A stretch of 64,000 bases of DNA, taken from positions 124,944,123 through 125,008,122 of the forward strand of contig NC_088202.1 of assembly GCF_037126465.1 (NCBI RefSeq), written 5' to 3'. Origin of the DNA: Ornithodoros turicata (lineage: Eukaryota > Arthropoda > Arachnida > Ixodida > Argasidae). A program made the position numbers and the translations under genes. The notes under the pieces are model-generated. The model did no database searches and was not told the origin of the DNA. It saw only the letters and a list, made by a program, of their open reading frames with translations. Positions 31,721 through 45,503 of the stretch are shown piece after piece (position 1 is the first letter of the stretch; every line of letters begins with the position of its first letter).

Positions 31721-33027
31721 ACGAATTAGTTATTAGCGGAGCTCCGAGATCAGAGCTCTAAGAGCAGCTCTTGCGACGAACCAAATCAATTCTATATCCA
31801 CCAACAAGAAAATCTTTTTGTGTGTCACTGCATGCAGAAGAGCTATTTCCGATGGAGACCCGAGAGATACGGTACCCGACTGCGGAAATTATCCTCGGGA
31901 TAAACAGCGGTGAGATCCCGCTAGCTTTGAGAAATTACGCCACTGAGTGGAGCAAATAAATCATTCTGCTGGCGAGCTCCGTTACCGGAGACGAAGGCCC
32001 GGGTTTGTAGTCCCTCCATGATTCTTCTGCTGGAAGACTGTTAGTCACTTCCATGACACTTTCAGAAAGTATGTTTTTGAATTGAACTCCTAAGTTTAAG
32101 AAGCTACTGGAAAGTTCATTGTAGTGCCAGAAAGACAGTAATATAATACAGTACAGTACAGTACAATGATTATCAGATTATTACAATATTATTAGAGTTA
32201 TAAAACTGAAACCAGACGATAGACTGCTAGGATAACCTCTATAGCAGTCTCTAGACGCAACACTGTGCACAAAATAATAGGGTAGACGCCAACTTAGGAA
32301 TCAATCAGAAACAGTCACCTCAACTTCAACTAATGTAAAAGCACTCCAATTATCGTAGTGTATTCAAAATTGTTTTGTTAGTATTTGGAAATATGGTAGT
32401 ACTAAATGGAGATGGGGTGTTTCCCATACGATGACACAAAATTAGCACATACTATATAAAACGGTAATTTGATCTAAGGCGAGAAAAGACATAGCACGGA
32501 ATTATCTGATCTTGTAAAATAGGGCGTTGATAATCTCTCTATAGTTCAACAGAATCAATAGGGTGAAACCATAACCTAACTGATGCATAAGTAATACAAT
32601 CCCGCACCTAGTTAGCTCAATCATCGATTTTACATGATGTTCATGATTTTGCTTTCTGAAGTATAGGCACAGCATAACAGTAAGTGATTTCTACTGGAGT
32701 AGTTAAAATGGATTTAAGATTGATTGGTACATTAATCCGTATACCTCTGTAGCATACATTAAATGATAGTGCACTAAAGCAATATATTGAGAGCGAATAA
32801 TTTCCTCATCTTGGCACTGCGCATGGTTATTGAAATGTGCAGATCCTTTTTATCAGCCACAACGTTCAGAGTTTTAATGAAATTTGGAATTAATGTGTCA
32901 AAATTTTCATACATCAGCGCACTATAGGCATATTTCGTGTTTTCTTTTGTTTCCTAAAATACGATGTTCTGTAAACTGAACAGGATTAGTTTCCATTAAG
33001 TGGGTTGAAAAGTCGCTGGGTTGTACA
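31721..33027. other. Unassigned AT-rich stretch
   Basis: No gene or repeat recognised. 'agtacagtacagtacaat' at 32150-32167 is a short tandem GTACA run. Confidence 0.45.
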
Positions 33028-34000
33028 GTGCACCACGAAAGCGGTGCTCATTATGGATGCATGTTTCTCTCTCTCTCTCTCCTTTCTTTTCAGTCAGCGA
33101 AAATTGAAAACTGCTTGCGCCCGACCCTCCACTTTCCAGTCAGTTATTCAATGAATATGCGCCACCTCAGCATATTGCGAAATAATTTATATCCATCGGT
33201 GACGCATAGCTTGTGAGTGCAGCAGCACCAGTATCAACACGTTGCGAGTGCGCAAGTACGTGTGGTATTCCCGAATACCACGCGTCCTCAGTAGTTGCGG
33301 CGCGCTTTCATTACTCCACGCCGATACCGTGCAATACACCAGGCTTACGAATCGAATCAACCGCGAATTGTGGACGCGGTATAGCCACGAACGTTCCTGG
33401 CATCCGAGGGCGGGCTTCCACGCAATGCGCGCACGCCTGCTGGCAAAGCCCGGCTTCATTATTTCCTCGTCCGCCGGATCCAATGCAAGAATGCGCATCC
33501 AACGGCGATCGAGATAGACCGAGACTCCGCTCGGGCTGGCGCATGCGCCCTGGATCCTTACTCTGAGAAATGGGCTCGGGTTCTGTGAAGCATAAATCAT
33601 ACTTTTGTATGCATACAGCGCTTACCATCCGACCTTTCCGTTTCTCCCTTTCGGAGAGAAGGTGGATCTGGACAGCGAAAACCTTTTGCGGAGAGACGTA
33701 TACACGGCAAAATACTAAAAGGAGATTTCTGTATGTGCACGTGCAATGCCCCGTTTTGCACAAGGCTCTACGGCTGCGAAAACCGTCTGGTATCTTTCAG
33801 TTTCCAGTGCAAAAGAAAAGGAGATAAAGCGGAGAAAGAAAGCGAGGAGGGTTCCTCGCGTTGGATTTATGAGCCTGTTCTCGTTTCTAAATAGAATTAC
33901 GTCCGCGAATTCTCGGGCGCGAGTAATTTATGGGTTGGAGAACCCCTGGCACGAGCGTGATTCGTGAATAAATATTCATTGGGTATATTACGTTCTAATA
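33028..34000. other. GC-rich island with overlapping open frames
   Basis: Base composition rises sharply at about 33200-33560, with overlapping frames on both strands (137 and 150 codons minus; 117 codons plus). None has a domain I recognise. A (CT) run is at 33067-33082. This could be an exon or a CpG-rich regulatory region. It does not look like any repeat in the window. Confidence 0.3.
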
Positions 34001-36600
34001 ACATTATGCGAAGACGACACAGCACCTTGCACGCGCAGCAACCGCTTCCACTGGAAAGTTCGTCTTGTTTCTGCGCACGCGCTCTATGTGGTCCGCTGCA
34101 GCAGATATTTCGCGCGAGGTGACGCCACTGCTGTAATATTTATTTGTAAAGCCGCAAGCACTCGTACTTTATTCGGTGCTTCGGCAGCGTGGAGTGACAA
34201 TATGTTGTAATTTCGGCAAATCTCATCGTGAGACGAGTTCGCTATGACTGAAATTTGATAAATGCATGCAAATGGATAAATGCATAAATGCAATACACAT
34301 GTCATCTGTATAGTGTCTATCATTGTCTCGGCAGGAAAATAAAGCAGCCCATGGTTGTTTCAGTCAGAGAGTTGCATAATTTGAACTGAAAAATAAAAGT
34401 CAATTTCCAGTCAAGCTGGAACTTTGCCCTTGCTGGAACAGCCTTTGCCCTTGTCAACTCAGCGGTGTTCAAACCGAACAGGTCATCTCTACATTCCCTG
34501 CCTCTATGGAACTAAGGACGGTCTATACCGTCCGGTTAGAACAGAGTGATCAAGATCTCACGATTCCACAAGGGTCAACCATACACATTGCACGATACAT
34601 ATTATAGGCCTGTCCCGCATACCGAACCGTCGTGATCACAACACAGTCGCGGATGGTCCCGAACCGTAGCGAGTCTTTGCCCTGAGCTCTCTTGAACGAG
34701 CACCGTAACATAATTGTAAAATGGCGGTGGTGGTGGTGGTGACATTCTCACGAAGCCGTCTATAGGCTTTGTTTATACGGAGCAGCGTGTGACGAATACT
34801 ACAGTGGTGGAAAACTTATACCGGGACAGTCAAATATTTACATCTTGGAAGACATAGGCTGTATACATATACGTCGTCACAATGCGACGACGTATTGTTT
34901 AGTCGGCGACAAAGAATAAATGTACAGGACACATTCGAAGAGAGCACAGGAAATGCTGTGTGTCGTCAGTACTTAGGGATTCACTCGATACTCCCGAAAG
35001 TTGAAGAAACCGACCCAGTTCCCACATTCCTCGTCAGCGGGTCCAGGGTTCATCGGTCTAGACATCCCGCAAGAAATGCAAACGTTATGAGAAAAAGATT
35101 ATCAGCTGCTCAAAGCTACGCATTGCCACGCTATTTATAGCTTTGTCCCGAAAGATGAGAAATGTAGCGAGAGCCCGCTTTTCCTCAACTTTCGTGAAGG
35201 ATATTCCTTGTACGTTCGACAAAAACCTCCATATCGAACTACTTCCGGATTACTTCAAAGGACTCTGTTTAGCAAACTCGTGCGCGGAAGTCACTTAAAA
35301 ATGAAAAAAAAAAAACGCAGAATAGAAAGTTTTTTTTTTATATATAGAATAGGAACTTCACTTTTAGAATGTGCAGAGTTTATGAGAACGCGAGTGTGCT
35401 GCGACGTGGCTCGCGTGGTGGTTGTAAAATCTAGAAATCTCCGCGTTTGACTAAACTAATCTGCCTTTTGCTCTTCACCAAGCAGTGCAGCTCTTGCATT
35501 TCACGCGTCCGCGATCTATAAGCATTGCGGAGTGTAGGTTGTGCTAAGACAACGAATCAGAGAGCCCATCTCCTTTAGAAACGTCCAGACAACCGGATGG
35601 ATGGGGGGTGGGAAGTGACTGACTGACTGAAGGGAGGGCGCATCGCCCCGTTCATCTACGAGCTTCCTGCTTCAGCTAGCGTTCCTTTCGTGTTGGCAGC
35701 AAATGCAGCAGCGTGCGCTCTCGGTATGCCGAGGCATATAACATGAACGCGCATAGACCGGGTCTCGCAGACAAGTAGGTCTGCGGCAAAAAAATAAAAA
35801 AGGATAATATTGTGCTTTGATAAAGTACTTAATTCATTATACTTATACTCGTTATCTCAGTAAGTATTGCCCTTGAAAGAGACGGCATTGCCATGTAGCA
35901 GTATTGCTGAAAATTTTGGGCATATTTTGAGGCATTCCCTCTCTCTCTCTCTCTCTCTCTCCCGCTTTGCGTTAGATATGGCGTGGATCGTTTAAGTTGT
36001 CTGCACTGAGAAATGAGCCCTGAGAGCCACACTAAAAGCTATAACTGTGTCCGCGAATGCAGGATATGCCGCCTATCAACGCGTGACAGCGATTTCCCGA
36101 TAGAAATTACGTTGTTTTAAAATCCGCTCACGTAAAGTGCAAGTCGTCGTGCATACTTATGCATTTCGAAAGCACGCCGCGAAGGTTATAAAGTGCTTGT
36201 CAAATGAAATGCGCTGAGTTATGGCCACTATATAGACTATACCCTTAGGTGAAAATTCTGAAGCAACGTTCTCAAAAGCGACGGTGCATGTTAACAATCA
36301 AAGCATACCTAATTTTCTTTGGTATAACAAATATCAACAACAACAGCTTTCTTTTAGTGATGATTACTGAATTTCATCACCGCACAGATTGAGAGAGAAG
36401 ATACTCCGGCGATATACTCTGCCTCATTACTCATGGTAATTTCGTGAAAATATAACAACGGAACTTTGAACAATCACAACATTTTATTTTAAGAGTTGGA
36501 CATTTAGCAACAAAAGGGAAACCCACAGGTTAAAACGTATCGCGCAGCGCGCACTGCGCATTGTAACAAATTTCATACATAAATATCGTTATATCAGTGT
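34001..36600. other. Unassigned stretch with simple repeats
   Basis: A (GGT)n run lies at 34724-34741 and a (CT)12 run at 35938-35961. No gene is supported; open frames are under 85 codons. Confidence 0.45.
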
Positions 36601-36932
36601 TAGGGTTGTGCGAATAGTAATTTTAAGACCGAAGCGAGTATAAAGCGAATAGTTGCATAAGCGAACAGAGACATCTAGCATATACGTATACGGATATACA
36701 GCACATACGCGTTGTATATTAATACGGTTCTTCGTATAGAACTGTATACTCACTTTGTTTTGCAGCCCCCTCTTACGACGTTTTTGGGCTTGGACTTTCC
36801 GAATATATCGGGCTTAGAAGGTTTAGCTTCGATTCAGTATTCGATTTCGGAATTACATATTCGATTCGAAATTCGAATCGAACATGGGCTTATTCGTTTC
36901 GGTGTTCGAAACAAAATATTCGCACAGCTCTG
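36601..36932. mobile_element. hAT-type MITE (332 bp), degenerate
   Basis: The left end TAGGGTTGTGCGAATAG matches the inverted right end CAGAGCTGTGCGAATAT. The flanks atcagtgt (36593-36600) and attactgt (36933-36940) agree at 6 of 8 bases, a decayed 8-bp duplication. The interior is full of ATTCGAATCG-type palindromic words. No coding capacity. Confidence 0.72.
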
Positions 36933-39900
36933 ATTACTGTGGTGGCGCAACCGGTTCGAAGTGTGTACACGTTCAAATCTGCGGTTGTTCAGACGGACTG
37001 AACATGCGTGGGCACAAAACGGGTGAGAGTACCAGAAGATCGATGGGTTGGACACTGTTCACGCTGTAATGAACTCTGTAATGAACTCTGTCCCCCAGTC
37101 TCGGGATTTTAACTTATGGATCTGTCTGCTTGTTCACTTTGTGGCGAAAATAATGTCTCACATGTCTGACGAGTGTCCTGTCATTGAGACGTTTTATTTC
37201 AACACTGGTATCATCATCAACTGAAGTGCGACTACTGCACGATGCATGTCACGTGAAGAGAGCTATTGAAAATGAAAAGCCGTACAACCACACAGGTGTA
37301 TCACACTATACAGGACAAAAAAAGGTCGCAAAAGTAGAGTTTTAATGAATGTGTGCGGAATGTACCACACAAAAAACGTGTCTAAACATTGCATGATACA
37401 TTCGTGCAAAAAGTACACACATACGTAAAACACAACATAGACTTGATGATTATTAAATTTTGATAATCTTGAATTCTTGAAATGAGCACGGCTTTAAAGC
37501 AGCACTTACAGTGTACATACTGCTGTTCATGAGCAATGAAGTACAAAAAGCACGTGGTCTCGTCGTTATGAAGGACGCACATAATTCCCGGCACTGCCTA
37601 TAAATCTATGTATATAGTTTATGCTGTGCAGTGTGTACGAATGGTTCGTATATTCGAATCAGTTCACGTGCGTTTAAAAATGCACACGGTCTCGTAGGAG
37701 AGCATTGATAAATTGAGCGCGTCCTGAGTGTTGCCGGAGCAACACGGCCACACAATGCAGGCATGCATGCACATGGTGTCGTGTGTCTGAGGAAAACAAT
37801 AGAGAAATCGAACGTCGCAAAACGATAAAAGATATGAACGTTTTTACGGCGCTTAGTACGTTTTCTTCCATATACCGTAAAGCAGCAGACAGGTAGTTTA
37901 TGTTGACGGAGTGGTTTGACAGCTTGTTGCTTGTAAACACAGCGCAACAAGTTGCAAACGTCACAGAGAACGCTTAATATTTTTAATTTGCTAGCAAAAT
38001 GGTAAAACGGCTCGGGGGCGACGTCTGCTGGTGGCACACAATACCCAGTTCGTCAAGTGATCTGACTTGCAACAGTGATCTGACTTGCTGCTACTGATGG
38101 CTACGTAGCCGGACATGCAGCCAACTTCTTTAGGTTTAGACCCAGGGTTGTCCGCATGCAGTGTAGTCCAGCCACCGTACGTGACGAGCAATGCGCAGTT
38201 GGTGAACACTTCGACACAGTGTTGCCCGCAATTTTCAATTTTAATCTTCTAAAAAATCGCAAACCCAACTGGGACGAAAACTGTGTCCTGAGAGTACTGA
38301 GGCTCAGAGGGCTCAGGCTACGGAATAGATAAACCATGGTATATACACCAAATTCACCATTTTCTGGCGCCGCTGCTTTCGGCTCCGTCAGACGTTGCTC
38401 GTACGCACATGTACTTTACCTCAATGGCCTTTTTCTTTGTGTGTGTGTGTGTTTTTTCATCCAAAGTTTGTATTCGGTTATGGTAGCTGGCACACAATTG
38501 TAATGTTTGGCTGCCCACGATGACATAAAAACGCTTCCCAATATGAGCCCCTATGCGATTTCACTGCGGGTACAGCCACACCGTGTGTCTCATCCTATTC
38601 TCTTTGTAAAGCCAAAGTGAACAAAATTCCCTTTTCAAACAATCGATGTCTCTCGAGATAAGCTGAAAATCGAGACGAGCATATCGATCATTTTGGGCCA
38701 GCACCACGTTTTGTGTGTGTTTGTGAGTGTGTGTGTGTGTGCTGTTCATTCGGCGGGCGTGGCTCGAGCCCGGATGTGAGGACGGGAAGGAGGTTCGGAT
38801 CCAAATAAACAAAAATAAGCGCATAAAAATGGGGAGAAAAAAAGGGAACGCTCGCGAGGGAAGAGCGTGGGTGAATAAAGGCTCTCCCCTGCCGGACCAT
38901 AATGCCGAGTTTTTGACGGTGATGGATGGAGATCGGCCGGTCCCCGTCAAACTTTCTCGCTGGGACATCCCTCTCGGATTTTGGGTTGGTAGCTGATATT
39001 TGCATCTTTTCCGGAGGAGAAAGACTGGCAGACGGAGCCATGTGGAATAGCAATGCGATAGGAGAATGAGGGGAGAGATACACTGGTATTCTTTATTGTG
39101 GCAGCAGACCGGGGGGGGGGGGCATAAAAAAGAAATGCAACCAACAAAATGAAACTAGGATTTCATGAGTGAAGGCAATGCGAGTGTTGTACAAAAGTTT
39201 CGATGAAGTTACTGCTAGAAGTTGAGTAACACTTTTAGAGCTGCCATTTTCCTACTCAGATATATTGCGTCTTTCCTCTCTCATGACACATTCGTAATCT
39301 GCGTACAATTTTTCCCTCTTACAAAACGCATTTCGACATAGGCTATAAAAGTAACACTTAATATGATTCAGGGAAAGGCAAGAACGGCTCCTGACTGCTG
39401 TCCATGTTCCGGAACTTCGTACTTGCGGTCGCAAATGTAGTTCTACCAGGTACTAATGAATGCTACGAATATGATCGTCTCTTGCTCCAGAACTGTTATT
39501 AATCTTTTCTGCGCAATTTGCATGAATAAACACACCACGTCAGGACCATTTCATTGAGAGGACATGTCTTGCTGCTTGGAAGCGCTCTGACTGCGTTTCT
39601 ATTTGTGCGTAGCGAGTTCATCCTCGGAGATAAAACCTCAGCGATTCTGCTGTAACTGAACGGGGGATACGCACACGTATACTTCTTTCATTGCTGCAAG
39701 GCACTCGGACCTTTTACGCGTTTTGCATACCTTCAATCTAGACATATACCTCCAGAAGCTCCTGGAAATCACATCACGCCAGAGAGCATCTATTCGCAAC
39801 AAAACCAGTCAGAGGATAAAGAGCTCAACGTGATTGAAAACATGCGTCAGATTACACATCTCTCCACTCGATCACTATACTCAACCTGGGCTAGGTCATA

Positions 39901-39999
39901 TTGCGCCGTATGCGAAAATCATCCTAACAACTCCGCTATTAAGACGGAGCAGCCAATGATGTTTCTATCCCCGGGCTGTGTTCATGCGTGTGTAGGTTA
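36933..39999. other. Unassigned stretch with (GT) repeats
   Basis: (GT) runs lie at about 38438-38452 and 38712-38741, and a run of G at 39111-39122. Frames of 131-143 codons on the minus strand (37606-38037, 38561-38968, 38688-39083) have no domain I recognise; two of them cross the (GT) run as Thr-His repeats and are artefacts. Confidence 0.45.
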
Positions 40000-42049
40000 A
40001 TGCCTTTCCAATGGGGAGGACCTCCCTGCGAGCGAGCGTTGAACTTTTTGCATGCGAGCAGGCGCGCGCAGAAGAGTTGCTGCCGCTCCTGAAGAGCGCG
40101 TAGCACTCGGCGCGCTTTTTCCCACACAAATCACCCGAGAGCTCCCTCGTCTCTGACAAATATTTCGAGCCCATCGGAGTCGAAGAGCCGAAAAGGCACT
40201 GAAGGAGGGACCGTATGAAACGAACGCGAGAGAGGAAAGGGAGCAGGGGGGGTGGGAAGAGATAAATAATTCCGTGGAGAGGTCAAATGGTCCGCTTCGG
40301 CAACAAACGCGCACAAACGGCGTCGTTATGGCAATAGAAACCGGATTTATGGCACTGTAAAGTCTGCGGAAAGATGGTGGCGGAAATAAAAAGAAGGCGA
40401 TTTGTCTCTGAGCGGCACGTGCTCTGCGATGGCCAAATTGAGAGCAGAACGTTCCTGCTGAATGAAGCCATGGGCCCAGGATTTTTAAAAAAAATCGTTC
40501 CTTTCGATGTTGTTGGTCGGCCGCTCCCTTCTGGTGCTCGCCACCGCGAAGCGTGGTCCAAAAAGTGCAAATGGATTGGGAACTCTATTAAATGGAGCGT
40601 GCCTTATGAGGTGGTTGCGCCGTGTCGGATATGAGTGTAACGCTGCATGAAACGTGTCTGTATTCCGTGTCGTTTCTTGCAGCTGTAATGGAGAGCTCGT
40701 GTTACAGGGGTCATTCGTTCTACGCACCCGTTCCTTCTTGATTGTGCCGGCTGCCTACGTGTTCTCTTCTGACAACTGTGCTCCGCTTTGCGCTGTTTCT
40801 TTGGACCTTATATCCGCGTTGTATCGTCGCGATATGCCGGTGCGTATCTGGCGCTGTTTACGAGTCCATTATGATAATAAGGCGACCAATTAGGTCTCCC
40901 TATCCAGAGGTTCTTTTTTTTTTGTTGACTCATAATGGCACCTATGATTACTGAGGAAATTATATTCGCATCCTCGACATAGGTGCTGCGCTGTGTTGCT
41001 TCCGCAATTGTGTGACACTTTGCTTCGTGTACTGTCTCTTCGTGGGCAACTTAAGGGGCAAACAAAGGGAAACTTGCGTCGTCTGAATCCATGACTGCAG
41101 CATCTCTGTTCCACTAGAATGGAAGGAACGGGCGTGCTTGGGGGTTTGGAATGACCTCTTTGTCCCCCGCCGTGGGTGGCGCGTATCAAACGAAAATCAA
41201 TGTGAAAGCACTGTGACAGGGCAACAGTTCCTATAGACAGCTTATAGTACTTGTTGTGCAAGGTTACCGACTTTCGTTTATTCTTTTCTTTTTTTTTTTT
41301 GTCGTTGTGGCTCACCTTCGAACAACGCTACGCTCTTTATGTATGTGCTGACGTTCTAACCGCGCCACTTCCAAAGCAGCTAGGTTCCATGAACAGTTCG
41401 TTATAGCGATGAGTAGATATCTCTTCTTGCAGTTGTTTCTCTCTTCTTCATACTTTTGGGGTAGGGAGCATCCGAGAGCTATTGTGCGGTCATTTTCTTT
41501 GTCTTTGACGTAGAAAGGAGCAATTTGTAAGCAGGTAATCAAGATGGAAGCCAATTTCAGCTAGCTGCTGGAACGTTCTAAGAAAGTGAAACGATCCAAG
41601 TCTGCTGAGTTTGGATAATTGAACATTGTCAGGAACCTCACAGGTAAACAGCGACCCTAGAAGAGTTACTAACCGTATTATCTTAATATTATGGAGATAT
41701 TTTAAGTTTGCGGTGGGGAACCAAGGTAGGGAACCAAACCTGCAAGGGGTTAGAGGATATCTTGCATCTAACGATTTCATCTATTTCGTGATATAACGAT
41801 AGCGGTGTCCTCTCACCGTAGAGAGCCAAGATGAATGAAGAATTACGAAAGAAAGATGGTAAGACGGAACAGTAAGAAAGACCGCAGCGCGTAGCGCCTC
41901 ATTCTACCCATCTCGTCACGACCATTGTCATAACGTTGAGCCGATATCCGCTTCTACAAACCAGTACAAGTATTTACCGCTGTTAAGTATTATCGGTGAT
42001 TAGAACCCGCTACCGCGAGAAACGGACGAACCTGACAATCACAAATTCC
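40000..42049. other. Unassigned stretch
   Basis: GC-richer parts at 40000-40300 and 40380-40640 have overlapping frames on both strands (up to 141 codons at 40890-41315 minus) without recognisable motifs. Not similar to any repeat found elsewhere in the window; it may be single-copy DNA. Confidence 0.35.
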
Positions 42050-42175
42050 GGCAACTATGCAAAGATACCTTGTTGTAACCTTCTTTTGTAATGTAGTGTT
42101 TTTTAATGATGTTCCTCCTCATGTAATATGTCCTGTACGGGACACCTTTGAGGTAAATAAATTAAATGAATGATA
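42050..42175 (+). mobile_element. LINE 3' tail
   Basis: 'ttcctcctcatgtaatatg', 'cgggacacctttgaggtaaa' and a final AAATAAATTAAATGAATGA follow the order of the 3' UTR of CR1/L2-like tick LINEs. The upstream coding end cannot be read, so only the tail is called. Confidence 0.45.
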
Positions 42176-42324
42176 TAATTGTTGCGAGAATGCTGAGATA
42201 ACAAAGGGATGAAATATAAAAGTCACCCACACTCTTGCTACCGGAATTTTCTGAGGTGGTAGCAGAAATTCAAAATGAAAGCATAAAGATGGAATAACGA
42301 AGTGTAGTTAGTTTAGAGAGACCT

Positions 42325-42455
42325 AGCGCGGCTTCCACGGCGCAAGGTAAAACAAGGACGAGAAGGAGAGACAAACAAGGATGACGCTGAAGTCGGAAGT
42401 CCTTGTTTGTCCCTCCTTCTTGTCCCTCTTTCACCTTGCGCTGTGGAAACCATGC
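42325..42455. repeat. Long imperfect hairpin
   Basis: The arm 42325-42381 and the arm 42397-42455 are inverted copies: 'ttccacggcgcaaggt' pairs with 'accttgcgctgtggaa' and 'agagacaaacaagga' with 'tccttgtttgtccct'. The stem is about 58 bp with scattered mismatches and a loop of about 15 nt. It may be a foldback MITE or a source of small RNA. No terminal signature or target duplication was found. Confidence 0.75.
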
Positions 42456-42841
42456 TATGAAACCATCAACACAAGATGCTGGCATGAAGAAATGCAGCTG
42501 AAACGCACCCACATGACATGAAACGAAGCCGGTCAAACGGTCACTATAGATGCAAGTCTCATGTAATAATTTAGGAAATCACGGACCATTTACAAGCAGT
42601 GAGCAAAGCACACGTGAGTAATCTTTAATGAATAATATTTTTAACCAAGCAAGACCAATCGTTAATCGTACACCAGACAGAACGTCGGAACCTATGGAAC
42701 TGAATATTTGGATGTAATTCGTTCCAACAATTTAGTCGTCACTCTTTCTGCTGGGTGTTCAAGATATAGGGACGCATATCCAAAAATCCGAGAGAGTCGC
42801 CTAGCTCCAGTAGACGACAAAATCGGATATCGGATATAAGC

Positions 42842-42950
42842 ATTGGTGGTGGCGGTGCCGTAGTCGACCAAGCTCAGGAGGTCAATGTCACGACTACCGC
42901 AGGGAGGATCGTGCGTCCTGGGCTGTCTTCACGGGAAACGGATCTGATAT
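42842..42950 (-). mobile_element. SINE body fragment
   Basis: 'ggtggtggcggtgccgtagtcg', 'caatgtcacgactaccgcaggg' and 'gtgcgtcctgggctg.cttcacggga' follow the order of the body of the SINE at 9829-10077 and of the satellite units. The tRNA head is missing. Confidence 0.7.
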
Positions 42951-43879
42951 AAGCCCCGTTGCAAGGCTTTTTCCGGTATCTCCAATCCAGCCACACATAC
43001 AGTCGGTGACGTAAAGCACACACAAAAGGCACACAAGCGTAAAGTCCTGTTGACCTCAGAATGTGTTCGCCGCGCAAATGAACGAAACTCTTACCTTTCT
43101 AGGACTGCAAGTCATCCGCCACTATTGGAAAATAACGCCTCGTAGGAGATTACTCCACGGCGCTCGCTCGAAATGAACGTGGAAACGCATTGGGCTGAAT
43201 TGCCCGACCTGCAACGTGAAAGGGTTGGGGACGCCACGAAGGGAGGCGACCAGGCGTCTCCCCCACGTCCTCAAGGGATCTTCGATGTGCGCTCCGGACA
43301 GAATTCTTCCTCACCTCGTTTGTACCGTCGACCGTCACCATGGGAGTCCAAGCTGCGCCCTTTGGATCCTCTTGGGATTCTGACACACAGCGATATTTGC
43401 CAGTTGCACCTGCACTGCATGCAGGGTCGTCGTACCGTCTCCGTGTTGTGCTCCTGCGGCGATGACCTCCACGCACCTCGAAGATGCGGAACATGCATGG
43501 ATGGCGAAACAATGTGAAACAAATCATTGGGGAATGTCCTGAAAATTATTTAGAGATCGTCCATGCATAACTCGTGCCTGCGTATCTAAAACTGCTCGCA
43601 AAAATTGTTGAAAATTTAAAAAAAAATCCAAATTGAACTGAAATGGTTGCTCACCTATATTCAGTGCCTCCTTTCGCCAGTGATCTTCTTGTTAACCGAC
43701 GGAAGCCTAATTTAACACATATAATTGCTCTTTCGTAGCATTATGTTCTAGTTCAGTTCGTCCCTGACGTTTCTTCGGATATCATTTGTTTCGACAGGCT
43801 TCAAATTGTATAACGTTAGACTGACGGAGTGCAGTGCATAGTTAAAACGAATGAGTTACAGCGACGCAGACATGTACAA
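42951..43879. other. Unassigned stretch with multi-frame open region 43150-43527
   Basis: From 43150 to 43527 long frames are open on both strands (125 codons minus, 114 plus). The minus frame includes ATGKYRCVSES followed, after TVDGTNE, by a splice-donor-like GAG|GTGAGG near 43306-43315. I cannot choose a strand or a family. It could be an exon of a real gene or part of an old element. Confidence 0.25.
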
Positions 43880-44700
43880 GATACTCAAAAATGTGTTTAA
43901 GATAAGATAATAAATACTGACGTTAGAATGCAATTAAGATAGAGTATAAATACATGAAAATTACAGTAATTAAGATAGAGTACGACACAAACACACACAT
44001 ACATTGGATGGTAATGGGCTGGGCGATTCACCGCCGCTGAGGCAGTACACTGCCCTATTTCGCGTTGGGGGAGGATAGAGTACGAAATACTTCAAAAAGT
44101 ATTTGAAATACAGTTAAGATACTATTTATCCTTGAACGCAAAACGTCACAGGTCACTGGTCAATGCGGCAAGTCGCCACCATGTGACATGAATCACCTAA
44201 AGCCCGCGTACTACGCAAGCCGCCCCTGTGTGATAGGAGTCATCTAAACACAAGTCCCAAAAAAGATGACAGAGATACCACATAACACCACTAAGCACAT
44301 GTGACCCAGAACAAAGCAAACTTCTACAGGTTCCTGCCCGGCGAAGTCAGAATTCGGCGTTACCGCGTCAGGGCACACATAATACTACCCTCACTCGCCG
44401 AAGATTAGTACACAGGGGGCAAGATCTCTAAATGGGTACTTCCAAGAAGGGCCAATGTCCGGGTCAAGTCCGAGGGACTCAGGAAATTTTCACAGAACAA
44501 GCAAGATTATGGAAAGACCAGACACAAAGTTTAAGAGGGAGATCCAAAATATGTAATTAGAGTATTGAGTAGAAAATACCATAAAAAGTATTTTAAATAG
44601 AGTACAAATACACAAAACCGAAAGTATTGAGTAGAGTACCAAAATACCGCAAATTGTATTTAAAATACAGTATTTTAAATACAATACTCAAAATACGTAC
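43880..44700. mobile_element. Inverted-repeat element with GTATTT-rich ends
   Basis: AT-rich blocks of repeated GTATTT/AAATAC and 'gagtac' words at 43900-43990, 44075-44115 and 44545-44695 flank a GC-balanced core (44000-44500). The right block is strongly palindromic ('gtatttaaaatacagtattttaaatacaatac' in pieces). This looks like a DNA transposon with sub-terminal repeats, perhaps hAT, but exact ends and target duplication were not found. Confidence 0.4.
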
Positions 44701-45018
44701 AAGTCTGCAGCGACGGCTACCGGTACAGGAGAGATATATTGTATATAACGCACAAATATGCGGGAAACATTCGTGAGTGCCTATTTCTCAATTTTTTTCT
44801 TCTCTTCTCAACTCAACTCAACTCAGACATTCAGCAATGTCAAGTTCAGGCAGATTTTCACACACATCGCCATAATAATAATTCCTCCTCATGCGAGTTA
44901 ATTTTCCGATTCCCAGTTTTACCAGCGTTGCGTAATATTGAATCACGAAGGCGATATACCAGTATGCCAAATGGTGATCAAATAAAGAACATTATCGGAA
45001 GACATTTGCTAACAAGTG
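44701..45018. other. Unassigned stretch
   Basis: A 95-codon plus frame (44739-45026) runs into the next MITE. Nothing recognised. Confidence 0.4.
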
Positions 45019-45468
45019 CACTCTGAGAAGAAAAAAAGTAATTTAAGTCCTTTTGAGAACTAAATGAGTTTCCATAAAAATTGTTCCCTTTCGGGAGCAA
45101 ATGCATAGGTCTAAATGAGTGTCACAGAGTGGGGACTGTATTTCACGCTCTGCTCTAATAGTCCCAGGTACATAATTTATGTGCATGAATTTACAATAGT
45201 TTGAATTAAACCGTCAACCGTGATATGTCGAGTGATATAAAATCTTGCAACATGCATAGGGCGCAATTTCGAAAGAAAGAACCGCTAACTATTCCATCGA
45301 GTTCACGATGAGCACATATTTACGTAGACTGATACATTCAGGACACTATATTGCGAAGTTCAATGATTATTTGCAGACATGAGAAATAAATTTCGGGAGT
45401 TATGGGACTACAATGAGGAGTAATGGCAATCTATGGGACTAGAAGCTGCAATTACTCCCCAATGTACT

Positions 45469-45503
<35 letters not shown>

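Noticed and set aside
38561..39083. Minus-strand frames with Thr-His-Thr-His runs
   Set aside because: They cross a (GT) microsatellite and have no domain.
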